This document shows positions 7,966-16,784 of a stretch of DNA of 64,000 nucleotides, one piece after another; position 1 is the first letter of the stretch; the number at the start of each line of letters is the position of its first letter. The translations under genes were made by a program, and so were the position numbers. The notes beneath the pieces were generated by a model. The model made no database searches, was not told where the DNA came from, and was given only the letters and a program-made list of their open reading frames with translations. Origin of the DNA: Oscillospiraceae bacterium (GTDB taxonomy: Bacteria > Bacillota > Clostridia > Oscillospirales > Ruminococcaceae); NCBI GenBank assembly GCA_017828975.1, contig JAGAJN010000031.1:62001-126000 (forward strand). Direction: 5' to 3'.

Positions 7966-9417
7966 TTGAATAATTATATAACAGTCCAAGAAGCAGCACA
8001 AAAATGGGATTTAACTCCAAGACGCATTCAAATACTTTGTAATGAAGGGCGTATTGATGGAGCTGTTAAAATAAGCAGAGTTTGGCTAATTCCAGCTTCT
8101 GCACCTAAGCCTGCTAAACAAACTAAAATAGCAAAAAATGAAAAGAGAAAGCCCAGTATTAATGTCCTTTCACTTTTCTCAGGCTGCGGCGGAATGGATT
8201 TAGGATTTGAGGGTAATTTTGAGGTTCTTGCAACGTCTGTAAACAAAAATGTAAACCCTCAATGGGACATTACAGAAATCGATGAAAATTGGGTTAAGTT
8301 GCCGAAAACTCGCTTTCACACTGTTTTTGCTAATGACATACGAGAAGATGCCAAAAAAGCTTGGACAAACTATTTTGGTAATAGAGGAATAAGCAGTTCA
8401 ACGTATTGTCTTGATAGTATTGTTGACCTTGTAAAGCTGCATAAGGAAAACGGGGTGAAAATATTTCCTAAAAACATTGATATTGTAACAGGTGGCTTCC
8501 CTTGCCAAGATTTTTCCATTGCGGGGAAAAGATTGGGTTTTGGTTCCGACAAAAGTCATAAAGGCAAGAAACTAAATGAAGATACTCCAAGCATTGAAAG
8601 CAGAGGACAGTTATATATGTGGATGCGTGAAGTCATAGCAATTACGCAACCTAAAATGTTTGTTGCTGAAAATGTAAAAGGTCTTGTCAATTTAGGAGAC
8701 GTGAAATCAATCATTGAACATGATTTTAGTACTATTGGTGGCGATGGATATCTTGTAGTTAGTGCGAGGGTTTTGCACGCTGCTGATTATGGTGTGCCAC
8801 AATCCAGAGAACGTGTTATTTTCTTTGGTTTCAAAAAATCTGCGTTGAATAAAGAAGCAATGATTGCACTTTCATCTGAGTGTATTCCTGAAGAGTACGA
8901 TCCATACCCTTTGGTCACCCACGCATACAATAACAATGGAAAATGTTTATTGCCTCCTGTAACATTAAGGCAAGCCTTTGTGGGGTTGGAAGAACCTCAA
9001 ATGTCAGCCGATATTTCACAGCAAAAATACTCGAAAGCCAAGTATATGGGAAAGCATTGTCAGGGACAAACCGAGGTTAAGCTAGACGGAATTGGACCAA
9101 CTATACGTTCAGAGCACCACGGAAATATAGAGTTCCGTCGATTAAGTGCAGAACACGGTGGAAAGAATATTGCTGAATTAAATAGCGGACAAGATGAAAG
9201 ACGACTTACAATTCGTGAATGCGCTCGTATTCAAACTTTCCCTGATAGTTATGATTTTGTTTTCAAAAATAAAAAAACAGGTGAAAGTGTATCGGCTTCT
9301 GAAGCATACAAACTAATAGGAAATGCTGTACCACCTTTGTTGGGATTTCATATAGCAAAACGACTTGAATTGCTATGGGATAAATATTTCGGAGGAGAAA
9401 ACGATGATAATTTCTGA
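7966..9417 (+). CDS. DNA (cytosine-5) methyltransferase with N-terminal HTH
   Basis: This 483-aa enzyme should methylate C5 of cytosine in the recognition site of the neighbouring nuclease. Residues 1-45 form a helix-turn-helix like those of excisionases (ITVQEAAQKWDLTPRRIQIL). The m5C core then follows: motif I NVLSLFSGCGGMD (about 66), motif IV GGFPCQDFS with catalytic Cys180, motif VI VAENVKGLV, motif VIII QSRERVIFFG, and motif X LIGNAVPP. The start is a TTG with GAGGTGA upstream. N-terminal HTH domains in this enzyme class are known to autoregulate expression, which fits the palindrome in its promoter. The next gene overlaps its end. Confidence 0.93.
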   Translation: MNNYITVQEAAQKWDLTPRRIQILCNEGRIDGAVKISRVWLIPASAPKPAKQTKIAKNEKRKPSINVLSLFSGCGGMDLGFEGNFEVLATSVNKNVNPQWDITEIDENWVKLPKTRFHTVFANDIREDAKKAWTNYFGNRGISSSTYCLDSIVDLVKLHKENGVKIFPKNIDIVTGGFPCQDFSIAGKRLGFGSDKSHKGKKLNEDTPSIESRGQLYMWMREVIAITQPKMFVAENVKGLVNLGDVKSIIEHDFSTIGGDGYLVVSARVLHAADYGVPQSRERVIFFGFKKSALNKEAMIALSSECIPEEYDPYPLVTHAYNNNGKCLLPPVTLRQAFVGLEEPQMSADISQQKYSKAKYMGKHCQGQTEVKLDGIGPTIRSEHHGNIEFRRLSAEHGGKNIAELNSGQDERRLTIRECARIQTFPDSYDFVFKNKKTGESVSASEAYKLIGNAVPPLLGFHIAKRLELLWDKYFGGENDDNF

Positions 9418-10477
9418 AAACAGAAAACCACCTCTTGAAGCGTTTCGTGAACTGATGATTAGAACGGATGAAACACTTAACGCTGAAGCAATTGGAAGAG
9501 AAAAGTATTATAGTGGTCGCAATGGTACACAGCTTGAAGAAGATGTATGCGATGCGTTAACCAGATGCGCCATAAATACGCCTTTTGAAGGAACGATCCA
9601 GTTGGTTTCAGGAGCTTCATTCCCTGATATTGTTGCAAGCAAGTATTATGGCGTTGAGGTTAAAAGCACAAACAAGAACCATTGGAAATCAATAGGAAGT
9701 AGCATATTGGAGTCAACAAGAAACCAAAGCGTAGAAAGAATATTCCTTACATTTGGAAAGCTTGGTGCACCTATCGCATTTAAAAGCCGTCCTTACGAAG
9801 AATGTTTATCAGGTATTTCCGTTACGCACTATCCAAGATATCAGATAGATATGGAGCTTGGTATCGGTGAAACCATTTTTGATAAAATGGGTGTTCCGTA
9901 TGATACGTTGCGTAAAATGGATAATCCCGTTGCCCCTGTTTCACAGTATTATAAAAAGCAACTAAAACCGGGTGAAAGTTTATGGTGGGCATCCGACGCA
10001 GATGTAGAAGAAACTGTTGCGCCACCCACAGTAAAGCTTTGGAGTGCCTTAACTCCAGAAGAAAAGAACATATACACAGTTAAAGGATATGCGTTATTTC
10101 CGGAAATACTTACTCCAAACAGCACAAAGAAATATCAACGCTATGCTCTTTGGCTGGCGACACATTGCGGTATTATAAACACCAATATTCGTGACCAATT
10201 TTCTGCAGGAGGGCGTGTTGATATTGTTACAGACAAAGGTGTGTATGAAAAAATGCCTGCTGCATTTGGACGCATCGCAAAACACAAAGATTTAATAATT
10301 GATACCATAATTACAGAGAATTCTGACCTTTTGAAAGAATATTGGGAACTGCTTGATAGTGTTCCCGAAAATCGTATTCTATATTGGTGTCAGCTTGTTG
10401 CATTAGCTGCAGGTAAAAACTCCAAAAGCGAATGTAAAAAGATATATTGTATGTTGAAGACTATTTTTAGTATATAA
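9404..10477 (+). CDS. Probable type II restriction endonuclease (PD-(D/E)xK)
   Basis: The protein has 357 residues from the ATG at 9404, which has GGAGGAGA eight bases upstream and overlaps the methyltransferase stop. The nuclease motif is visible as FPDIVASKYYGVEVKSTNK (D then E-x-K). The stretch before it (SGRNGTQLEEDVCDAL) carries the conserved acidic helix residue. Gene overlap with a cytosine methyltransferase makes a restriction-modification pair the best reading. The recognition sequence cannot be deduced. The C-terminal half is unfamiliar and may hold target recognition. Confidence 0.82.
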   Translation: MIISENRKPPLEAFRELMIRTDETLNAEAIGREKYYSGRNGTQLEEDVCDALTRCAINTPFEGTIQLVSGASFPDIVASKYYGVEVKSTNKNHWKSIGSSILESTRNQSVERIFLTFGKLGAPIAFKSRPYEECLSGISVTHYPRYQIDMELGIGETIFDKMGVPYDTLRKMDNPVAPVSQYYKKQLKPGESLWWASDADVEETVAPPTVKLWSALTPEEKNIYTVKGYALFPEILTPNSTKKYQRYALWLATHCGIINTNIRDQFSAGGRVDIVTDKGVYEKMPAAFGRIAKHKDLIIDTIITENSDLLKEYWELLDSVPENRILYWCQLVALAAGKNSKSECKKIYCMLKTIFSI

Positions 10478-10504
10478 GCTGAATTAATAAAAAGGAGTAT
10501 ATCA

Positions 10505-13078
10505 ATGTTTGAAACCGGACTGGAATTTATCAGAACAGACTTTCATTTACACACACGAAAAGATAAAGAATTTAAATATACAGATGCCGACGATGAATTT
10601 ATCAAGCGCTATGTTCAAGCGTTAAAAGAGGCGAATATTGGTATTGGCGTTATTACAAATCATAATAAATTTGACAGAGATGAATATAAGGCTATTCGTA
10701 AGGCTGCAAAAAAGCAAGATATATTCATACTGCCAGGGGTGGAACTGACTATCAAAGAAGGAGCAAACGGTATTCATGCTCTCATTGTGTTTAATCCAGA
10801 TGAATGGCTTGAGGATTGTAATAATTATATTCAAACGTTTCTAACAGCTGCGTTTGCAACTATCCCCAATCCTGAAAACCGCAATACCAAAAGTGTGTAT
10901 GACTTAAAAAATGTATTTGAGCAATTAGACGCTTACGGACGAGATTATTTTATAATATTTGCTCATGTAGATCAGAATAGTGGTCTATTTAGTGAATGTA
11001 AAGGTGGATTGCTTGAATCATTAGCAGGATTTGTACCTTTTAAAAATCGTGTTCTTGGCTTGCAAAAGTCCAGAACTCGTGATCATCTCAATCAGTTTGA
11101 GAGATGTTGCGGTTATTTGCCTGCTCTTGTTGAGGGTTCTGATCCTAAATCCATCGCAGACATAGGTAAGGGAGATAAATGCACATATTTGAAAATTGGT
11201 GAATTTTCTTATGCTTCAGTTAAATTTGCATTACAAGATCATAAAGACAGAGTGAATGAAACTGTTCCAGACAACAAGCATGGATATATAGAGTCAATAT
11301 CTTTCCAAGGTGGAAAGTTCGACGAACAAACAATAAAATTTTCTCGTGAGTTGAACACACTTATTGGCATAAGAGGTAGCGGAAAATCTTCTGTTTTGGA
11401 AGCTATCAGATATGTTTTAGGACTCTCTGCCCAAATGGACAAAGAATATAAGGAATCTCTCATTAAAAATGTCTTTGGGTCTGGCGGAAAAGCAACGTTA
11501 AAGGTAATAGATAAACACGGCAAACGATATTATGTTAGTCGGATATTGGGAGAACGAATTAACGTTCTTGATGAGAATGGCAATGATTTAAATATAAATC
11601 CGATCAATTTGTTCGATGGAGTACAATATTTTGGTCAAAAAGATCTATCTAGCAGTGCAGATCACGAAAATGGTTTGTTAGAAAAATTGATTAGTGGCAG
11701 AATTGGTCAACCCTCTAATTTAGATAGTTGTGTGAATGAATTGGTTAAAACAGTAGAACGTTTACTGGACGTGAGCAAAATTCCACAGCAAATGACTGAA
11801 GTTACAACACAACAAACCGAGCTTGAGCATAAACTCTCAATTTTTGAAGAAAAAGGTGTGGCAGACAAACTAAAAAAGCAAAGGGGATACGCTACCGATA
11901 CAACAAAGCTTGATGCGGTAAAAAATAGAATAGACGCTATTTTGCGTAGTGTTCGAAATGCGTATTCAGAGAACTCTATTGCGTCAAACGCTTTGGACGG
12001 ATACAGCAGTGATTTTAATAAGGACATATTTGAAGATGTTTCCGCAGTATTGTCGTTTATAGACGTTCAGCTCGCACAAATCGGTTCTTGCATTGCAGAA
12101 ATTGAAAAACAACGCAGTGGAATGGAAGATATCATATCCCGTCTGAAAGAGCGAACTGATAGTTTAGCAGATGAATTCGCTGAAATTAAAAGAGAAATCA
12201 AAGACGAAACTTTGGATGTTGATAGTTTTGTCAAGATGAGTGCTGAATTGCAAAAAACCAAAGAAAAACTAAAGCAATTAAGCGAAGAAGCTTCTTCCAA
12301 AGCAAAAATAGAAGCATCCTTTACTAAGGCAACAAGAGAACGTAACGATGCTTTGTTGACAACCTACAACGCTTATAAGGCTGAAACCGAACGTATTAAT
12401 CAAAATCAAACCGAACTACGAATTGAAATCACATTCAAAGGAGATCGAGAAGGTTTCAAATCTCAACTGAAAAATGATTTTAAGGGAACAGGAATCTCAG
12501 ATTCTAAATATCAAGTTATTTGTGATACTTTTACTGATTATGCGTCGATCATAGAAGATTGGATTATTTGTGATGGTAACAAATTAAAAAGCATTGTTTC
12601 TTCCAGCGAATATGTAAAATTGGAAGACAAGCTTCGTAATCAATATGAAGAATTGTTGAACAGACAAGTTGAAAATAAAGTAGATATTTATTATCATGGA
12701 AAACTGTTGCGGCAACACTCGATTGGACAACGAGCATCAGCACTTATACTGTTCATATTGACACAGGATGATAATGATATTATCTTTATTGATCAACCGG
12801 AAGATGATCTTGATAATAAGGTAATCTATGACGAAGTCATTACCGCAATTGTGCAGAAAAAGCCCTATATGCAATTTATATTTGCCACGCACAATGCAAA
12901 TATCCCTGTGCTTGGTGATTCCGAAAGAGTGTTAGTTGTTGAGTTTCAAGAAACCAAAATTGATATTGCACAGGGAAATATTGATTTAGATTCTACACAT
13001 AAACAGATTGTGGACATCATGGAAGGTGGTAAGGAGGCGTTTGATAAACGACAACTTATCTACACCTCATGGCAATGA
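10505..13078 (+). CDS. PHP-domain/SMC-like ATPase (Ppl/TrlF-type)
   Basis: This 857-aa protein starts with a polymerase-and-histidinol-phosphatase (PHP) metal-dependent hydrolase domain: HxH at 14-16 (DFHLHTR), VITNHNKF, LPGVELT and FAHVDQNSG. An ABC/SMC-type ATPase follows, with Walker A GIRGSGKSS (about 290), a coiled-coil insert (about 430-640), Walker B IIFIDQPEDD (about 760) and a FATHNANIPVLGD switch histidine. This arrangement matches the TrlF/Ppl class; Ppl proteins are reported antiphage genes. It follows the endonuclease by 27 bases with its own AAAGGAG site, so the three genes form one operon. Confidence 0.88.
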   Translation: MFETGLEFIRTDFHLHTRKDKEFKYTDADDEFIKRYVQALKEANIGIGVITNHNKFDRDEYKAIRKAAKKQDIFILPGVELTIKEGANGIHALIVFNPDEWLEDCNNYIQTFLTAAFATIPNPENRNTKSVYDLKNVFEQLDAYGRDYFIIFAHVDQNSGLFSECKGGLLESLAGFVPFKNRVLGLQKSRTRDHLNQFERCCGYLPALVEGSDPKSIADIGKGDKCTYLKIGEFSYASVKFALQDHKDRVNETVPDNKHGYIESISFQGGKFDEQTIKFSRELNTLIGIRGSGKSSVLEAIRYVLGLSAQMDKEYKESLIKNVFGSGGKATLKVIDKHGKRYYVSRILGERINVLDENGNDLNINPINLFDGVQYFGQKDLSSSADHENGLLEKLISGRIGQPSNLDSCVNELVKTVERLLDVSKIPQQMTEVTTQQTELEHKLSIFEEKGVADKLKKQRGYATDTTKLDAVKNRIDAILRSVRNAYSENSIASNALDGYSSDFNKDIFEDVSAVLSFIDVQLAQIGSCIAEIEKQRSGMEDIISRLKERTDSLADEFAEIKREIKDETLDVDSFVKMSAELQKTKEKLKQLSEEASSKAKIEASFTKATRERNDALLTTYNAYKAETERINQNQTELRIEITFKGDREGFKSQLKNDFKGTGISDSKYQVICDTFTDYASIIEDWIICDGNKLKSIVSSSEYVKLEDKLRNQYEELLNRQVENKVDIYYHGKLLRQHSIGQRASALILFILTQDDNDIIFIDQPEDDLDNKVIYDEVITAIVQKKPYMQFIFATHNANIPVLGDSERVLVVEFQETKIDIAQGNIDLDSTHKQIVDIMEGGKEAFDKRQLIYTSWQ

Positions 13079-13295
13079 TTTCGAAATTTAGCTGTATTTC
13101 AAAGCTAAGCAAATAAATTAGATATATCCATTTTTTACATATGATATGAAAGCATTAGGATTTGCAAGTGCTGATGAAACATCTCCCGAAAACAACCAAG
13201 AAGTGTCTAAGAAATGCATATTGAATTATTACAACAAAACAAGCGGTTAAAACAAAAAATATTTTGCATATTCCTTCAAAAATGAAATAATTCTA

Positions 13296-13345
13296 TTGAA
13301 ATTATGCAAAATGTGTGATATACTAACAGAGTTGAATAATTTCAA
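13296..13345 (+). promoter_or_regulatory. Outward promoter flanked by a 10-bp inverted repeat
   Basis: TTGAAA (13296-13301) and TATACT (13319-13324) are 17 bases apart. TTGAAATTAT (13296-13305) and ATAATTTCAA (13336-13345) form a perfect inverted repeat around the -10. The transcript would run through attR into the terminator at 13526, giving roughly a 230-base RNA without an obvious ORF. Confidence 0.5.
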
Positions 13346-13370
13346 TTGAAAAGAAGTTTCCCGAAATCCT

Positions 13371-13388
13371 CGGCAACAATATGGCAAC
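13371..13388 (+). repeat. Candidate right arm-type integrase sites
   Basis: CGGCAAC at 13371 and TGGCAAC at 13382 repeat the 11-bp-spaced pair found at the left end (1883 and 1894), in the same orientation. Confidence 0.45.
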
Positions 13389-13489
13389 ATAAAATCTGAT
13401 AGTCCATAATCTATGGATAATTCAAGTAATACAAATACTATAAGCTAAATCTCCTATACAGATTTGTTTAAGACAGGTTTGTCGGGAGC

Positions 13490-13502
13490 GAGTGGGAATA
13501 AT
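13490..13502 (+). repeat. attR core repeat of the guaA element
   Basis: GAGTGGGAATAAT is identical to the last codons of guaA at 1813-1825. Confidence 0.85.
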
Positions 13503-13525
13503 TTTGTATTGAGCTTATAATAAAA

Positions 13526-13564
13526 AGAGAGCTGACCTTTTTTGAATGGGTCAGCTCTTTTCAT
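13526..13564. terminator. Native guaA-side terminator displaced by the element
   Basis: GAGCTGACC and GGGTCAGCTC form a stem followed by TTTT, 24 bases after attR. In the uninterrupted chromosome this would lie directly behind guaA. Confidence 0.7.
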
Positions 13565-13744
13565 TTAATTCTCTGCATAATTCGGTCATAACTTCATATG
13601 CCGTGTCAAGTGAAGTCGATTTAGGTATGACAACTGTTATTCCGAAACAATCGTCCCATTGGAATATTAGTCCAAGCTTGTCATTGTCATTTGTAAAGAT
13701 GAATATCCATCGTTCTTTTTTTTTGACGGTTGAATTTCATACAT
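13551..13744 (-). pseudogene. Small gene with a frameshift in a nine-adenine run
   Basis: From the ATG at 13744 the frame reads MYEIQPSKKK and then runs out of phase at a run of nine A (T in the plus strand, about 13716-13724). One extra A would continue it as ERWIFIFTNDNDKLGLIFQW and on to a natural stop at 13553, giving a 64-aa protein. The downstream frame has no start of its own because a TGA precedes it. It may be a one-base deletion, a sequencing error at the homopolymer, or a product made by polymerase slippage. The family is unknown. Confidence 0.5.
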
Positions 13745-13775
13745 AAAATCACTTCTTTGTATAATATTGCGAAAC

Positions 13776-14288
13776 TTATTTATCAAAACTTTTCTCATAT
13801 CCAAATTCTCTCAGCGTCAGGTCGTCATCAATGATTTCATCGTAAACACCGTCTGCCTTCACAAAACCGTTCTTCTCATAAAGGCGCATTGCAGGCTTGT
13901 TTATGTCCACCACAAAAAGCCGCAGATTATCCGCGCCCTTTGCTTTTGCGGCTTCTTTCGCTTTTTCAAGCATAAGGCTGCCAATTCCTTTCCGAAGATA
14001 GTTTACATTTACCCCAAATCGGTCAAGATACAGCGAATTTTTGGCGGGGAGGTGCCATTTGACCGCATTTTCGCCCGAATTTGAGCTGCATAATGCGAAT
14101 GCGGAAACTATCACGCCGTTTTCAGTCAGGACATAAAGCTGCTCATTTTTTATGTCCTCCTCGAAAAATTCGCAGGGATATATATCGTCCCAGATAGGAA
14201 CATTATTATCGTTCATATTTTCGATAATTGCCTTAAATACCGACTTTAGCTGAGGCAGGTCGGTAAGCTTTGCTGTTCTGAAATCCAT
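13776..14288 (-). CDS. GNAT-family N-acetyltransferase
   Basis: This 170-aa acetyl-CoA-dependent transferase shows the acetyl-CoA-binding motif A as VNVNYLRKGIGSLMLEKAKE and a C-terminal motif B with NKPAMRLYEKNGFV. The N-terminus FRTAKLTDLPQLKSVF is also typical. The substrate cannot be predicted. It is transcribed away from the tRNA-Ala pair. Confidence 0.85.
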   Translation of the reverse strand: MDFRTAKLTDLPQLKSVFKAIIENMNDNNVPIWDDIYPCEFFEEDIKNEQLYVLTENGVIVSAFALCSSNSGENAVKWHLPAKNSLYLDRFGVNVNYLRKGIGSLMLEKAKEAAKAKGADNLRLFVVDINKPAMRLYEKNGFVKADGVYDEIIDDDLTLREFGYEKSFDK

Positions 14289-14300
14289 TGGTTCACCTCA

Positions 14301-14330
14301 AATAAAAAAGTGCCCGCAAAAGGCACTTTA
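14301..14330 (-). terminator. Terminator of the tRNA-Ala transcript
   Basis: On the minus strand AAAGTGCC and GGCACTTT form a stem with a seven-base loop followed by a T-rich tail, immediately after the CCA end of the distal tRNA. Confidence 0.75.
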
Positions 14331-14332
14331 AC

Positions 14333-14408
14333 TGGTGGAGATAAGGGGATTCGAACCCCTGACCTGTTACATGCGAAGCAACCGCTCTCCCAACTGAGCT
14401 ATACCCCC
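14333..14408 (-). tRNA. tRNA-Ala (anticodon CGC)
   Basis: This 76-base cloverleaf has an encoded CCA. The anticodon loop TTCGCAT gives CGC (codon GCG). The acceptor stem GGGGGTA/TATCTCC contains the G3-U70 wobble pair, the alanine identity element. The T-loop is GGTTCGAATCC. Confidence 0.93.
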
Positions 14409-14450
14409 GAGATATTAAAACCGCCGCTGCTTGTCAACGGCGGTTAATTT

Positions 14451-14526
14451 TGGTGGAGACGAAGGGGATCGAACCCTCGACCTTTTGAATGCCATTCAAA
14501 CGCGCTCCCAGCTGCGCCACGCCCCC
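14451..14526 (-). tRNA. tRNA-Ala (anticodon GGC)
   Basis: This 76-base cloverleaf has an encoded CCA. The loop ATGGCAT within stem TTTGA/TCAAA gives anticodon GGC. The G3-U70 pair in GGGGGCG/CGTCTCC confirms alanine. It is the promoter-proximal member of a two-tRNA operon; a CCGCCG/CGGCGG hairpin lies between the two. Confidence 0.93.
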
Positions 14527-14556
14527 ACGAGAGCAATCTTTTCCAATTGCAAAAAC

Positions 14557-14585
14557 ATTATAGCACAAAAAAAAGCCCTTGTCAA
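14557..14585 (-). promoter_or_regulatory. Promoter of the tRNA-Ala operon
   Basis: On the minus strand TTGACA (14585-14580) and TATAAT (14562-14557) are 17 bases apart, a consensus promoter 31 bases before the tRNA. Confidence 0.85.
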
Positions 14586-14620
14586 GATAAATTTTTATAT
14601 TTTTTTATAAGTTCGTTTGC

Positions 14621-14649
14621 TTTACAAAGTCATAGCAATATGGTATAAT
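14621..14649 (+). promoter_or_regulatory. Promoter of lepA
   Basis: TTTACA (14621-14626) and TATAAT (14644-14649) are 17 bases apart, 35 bases before the TTG start. Confidence 0.75.
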
Positions 14650-14684
14650 TACAATGTATGAATTGAATTGAAGGAGCGATCGAC

Positions 14685-16496
14685 TTGCCGATACCACAGG
14701 AAAATATACGAAATTTCTGCATTATTGCTCATATCGACCACGGAAAATCCACCCTTGCCGACCGAATTCTGGAGCTGACATCAACCGTTTCTCTCAGGGA
14801 TATGGAAGATCAGCTTCTCGATAATATGGATATTGAACGTGAAAGAGGAATCACCATAAAAGCGAGAGCCGTCCGTCTGAACTACACCGCAGACAACGGT
14901 CAGACCTACGTTTTCAACCTTATCGACACTCCGGGACACGTTGACTTCAACTATGAGGTTTCCCGTTCGCTGGCTGCCTGTGAGGGCGCAATTCTTGTAG
15001 TTGACGCATCTCAGGGAATTGAAGCGCAGACTCTGGCAAACACCTATCTTGCTATTGAGCACGACCTGGAAGTTGTTCCCGTTGTCAACAAGATAGACCT
15101 GCCGTCTGCCGAGCCTGAGAGGGTTTGCGCAGAGGTGGAGAACGTCATCGGAATCCCCGCTATGGACGCACCGAAGATTTCCGCAAAAATGGGAACAAAC
15201 ATCAAGGAGGTCTTAGAGCGGGTGATAACCGACATTCCCGCACCAAAGGGCGACGTTTCAAAGCCGCTGAGCGCACTTATTTTCGACTGCTATTATGACA
15301 GCTACAAAGGCGTTATCATCTATGTTCGTGTGAAAGAGGGCAGCGTCAAGCCGGGTGATACCATTCATCTGATGGCGACGGGTGCCGAGTTTACCGTTGT
15401 TGAGGCGGGATATATGGGCGCTACCGAGCTTGTTGCCAGCGCCGACGGAATTTCTGCGGGCGAGGTTGGCTACATTGCGGCTTCAATCAAGAGCATTGGC
15501 GACACAAAGGTGGGCGACACGGTGACAAATGCCGATGATCCCTGTTCCGAGCCGCTGCCCGGTTATCGTGAGGTAAATCCCATGGTGTTCTCGGGTATTT
15601 ACCCTGCGGACGGCGCACGTTACGGCGATCTCCGTGATGCGCTGGAAAAGCTGCGTCTGAACGATGCTTCGCTGTCCTTTGAGCCTGAAACTTCCATTGC
15701 GTTGGGATTTGGTTTCCGCTGCGGCTTTCTGGGACTTCTCCATATGGAGATAATTCAGGAGCGTCTGGAGAGAGAGTTTAATCTTGACCTGATAACTACC
15801 GCACCTTCCGTTGTTTACAAGGTCGATCTTACCAACGGGGAGACTGTTTTCATTGACAATCCCACCAATTTCCCCGATGTTTCCTTGATAAAATGCGCCG
15901 AGGAGCCGATGGTGAAGGCAAACATTCTCACACCCTCCGATTATGTCGGAAACATTATGGATCTGTGTCAGGACAGACGTGGAATATTCAAAGATATGAA
16001 ATATCTTGATGCCACAAGAGTTGAGCTTCACTATGAGCTGCCGCTGAATGAGATAGTTTACGACTTCTTCGATGCTCTGAAATCACGTACAAAGGGCTAT
16101 GCGTCCTTTGACTATGAGATGATGGGCTATGCACCTTCCAAGCTTGTCAAGCTGGATATTCTGCTCAACGGCGATATTGTGGACGCTCTGTCCTTTATTG
16201 TTCACGCAGACAAGGCATATCCCCGTGCAAGAAAAATGGCTGAAAAGCTTAAAGACAACATCCCCAGACAGATGTTTGAGATACCCATTCAGGCGGCGGT
16301 CGGAGGAAAAATTATTGCCCGTGAAACAGTAAAGGCGCTCCGAAAGGACGTACTAGCCAAGTGCTACGGCGGCGATATTACCCGAAAGAAAAAGCTGCTT
16401 GAAAAGCAGAAGGAAGGTAAAAAGCGTATGCGTCAGCTGGGTACGGTCGAGGTGCCGCAGGAGGCATTTATGTCCGTACTGAAGCTTGATGAATGA
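14685..16496 (+). CDS. lepA: Elongation factor 4 (LepA)
   Basis: This 603-aa translational GTPase back-translocates or remodels stalled ribosomes. G1 is AHIDHGKS (about 16-23), switch II is [11 protein letters not shown], and G4 is NKIDLPSA. The EF-G-like domains and the LepA-specific C-terminus ([19 protein letters not shown]) follow. The length is normal. The start is TTG with AAGGAG nine bases upstream. Confidence 0.97.
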   Translation: MPIPQENIRNFCIIAHIDHGKSTLADRILELTSTVSLRDMEDQLLDNMDIERERGITIKARAVRLNYTADNGQTYVFNLIDTPGHVDFNYEVSRSLAACEGAILVVDASQGIEAQTLANTYLAIEHDLEVVPVVNKIDLPSAEPERVCAEVENVIGIPAMDAPKISAKMGTNIKEVLERVITDIPAPKGDVSKPLSALIFDCYYDSYKGVIIYVRVKEGSVKPGDTIHLMATGAEFTVVEAGYMGATELVASADGISAGEVGYIAASIKSIGDTKVGDTVTNADDPCSEPLPGYREVNPMVFSGIYPADGARYGDLRDALEKLRLNDASLSFEPETSIALGFGFRCGFLGLLHMEIIQERLEREFNLDLITTAPSVVYKVDLTNGETVFIDNPTNFPDVSLIKCAEEPMVKANILTPSDYVGNIMDLCQDRRGIFKDMKYLDATRVELHYELPLNEIVYDFFDALKSRTKGYASFDYEMMGYAPSKLVKLDILLNGDIVDALSFIVHADKAYPRARKMAEKLKDNIPRQMFEIPIQAAVGGKIIARETVKALRKDVLAKCYGGDITRKKKLLEKQKEGKKRMRQLGTVEVPQEAFMSVLKLDE

Positions 16497-16550
16497 CGTA
16501 TTTACGATGTTTTACAATGAGTCATAATATAATTTATATGGAGATGAAGC

Positions 16551-16784
16551 ATGATGACTCTTAATGAATTAAGGCCGGGACAGTCCGCTGTCATAACCTC
16601 CGTAGGCGGCGAGGGGGCACTTCGCTGCCGTCTGCTGGATATGGGACTTATCCCGAAAACCAAGGTGACTGTCCGCAAGGTCGCACCGCTTGGAGATCCC
16701 ATAGAACTGCATCTGCGGGGCTATGAACTGACGATTCGGCTTGATGACGCAAAGGAAATTTCCGTTGAGGAGGTATCCCAATGA
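16551..16784 (+). CDS. feoA: Ferrous iron transport protein A
   Basis: This 77-aa SH3-like cytoplasmic protein supports FeoB. The family pattern is clear: VGGEGALRCRLLDMGLIPKT and then GDPIELHLRGYELTIR. Two adjacent ATGs (16551 and 16554) are possible starts after GGAGATGA. The stop overlaps the feoB start, so the two are translationally coupled. Confidence 0.93.
   Translation: MMTLNELRPGQSAVITSVGGEGALRCRLLDMGLIPKTKVTVRKVAPLGDPIELHLRGYELTIRLDDAKEISVEEVSQ

Larger units (their letters stand above)
13079..13489. other. Non-coding right end of the guaA element
   Basis: There is no convincing gene in these 411 bases. The longest candidate, a 34-codon frame from 13147, lacks a ribosome site. The region holds an outward-facing promoter (13296-13324), a 10-bp inverted repeat around it, and the right pair of GGCAAC motifs. 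Confidence 0.6.
1813..13502. mobile_element. Integrative mobilizable element inserted at the guaA 3' end
   Basis: An 11.7-kb block is bounded by GAGTGGGAATAAT at 1813-1825 (the end of guaA) and again at 13490-13502. Inside are an Xre-type regulator, an excisionase-like gene, a tyrosine integrase, MobC-like and MobV mobilisation genes, a RepA-like ATPase, and a restriction/PHP-ATPase cargo. No conjugation (type IV secretion) genes are present, so it should need a helper element for transfer. The 3' end of guaA is an established integration site for genomic islands. The cargo at 7.9-13.1 kb is visibly more AT-rich than the mobilisation genes, which suggests a separate origin. Confidence 0.88.

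Noticed and set aside
13147..13251. 34-codon frame at the right end of the guaA element
   Set aside because: No ribosome site, no similarity I recognise, and unremarkable composition.
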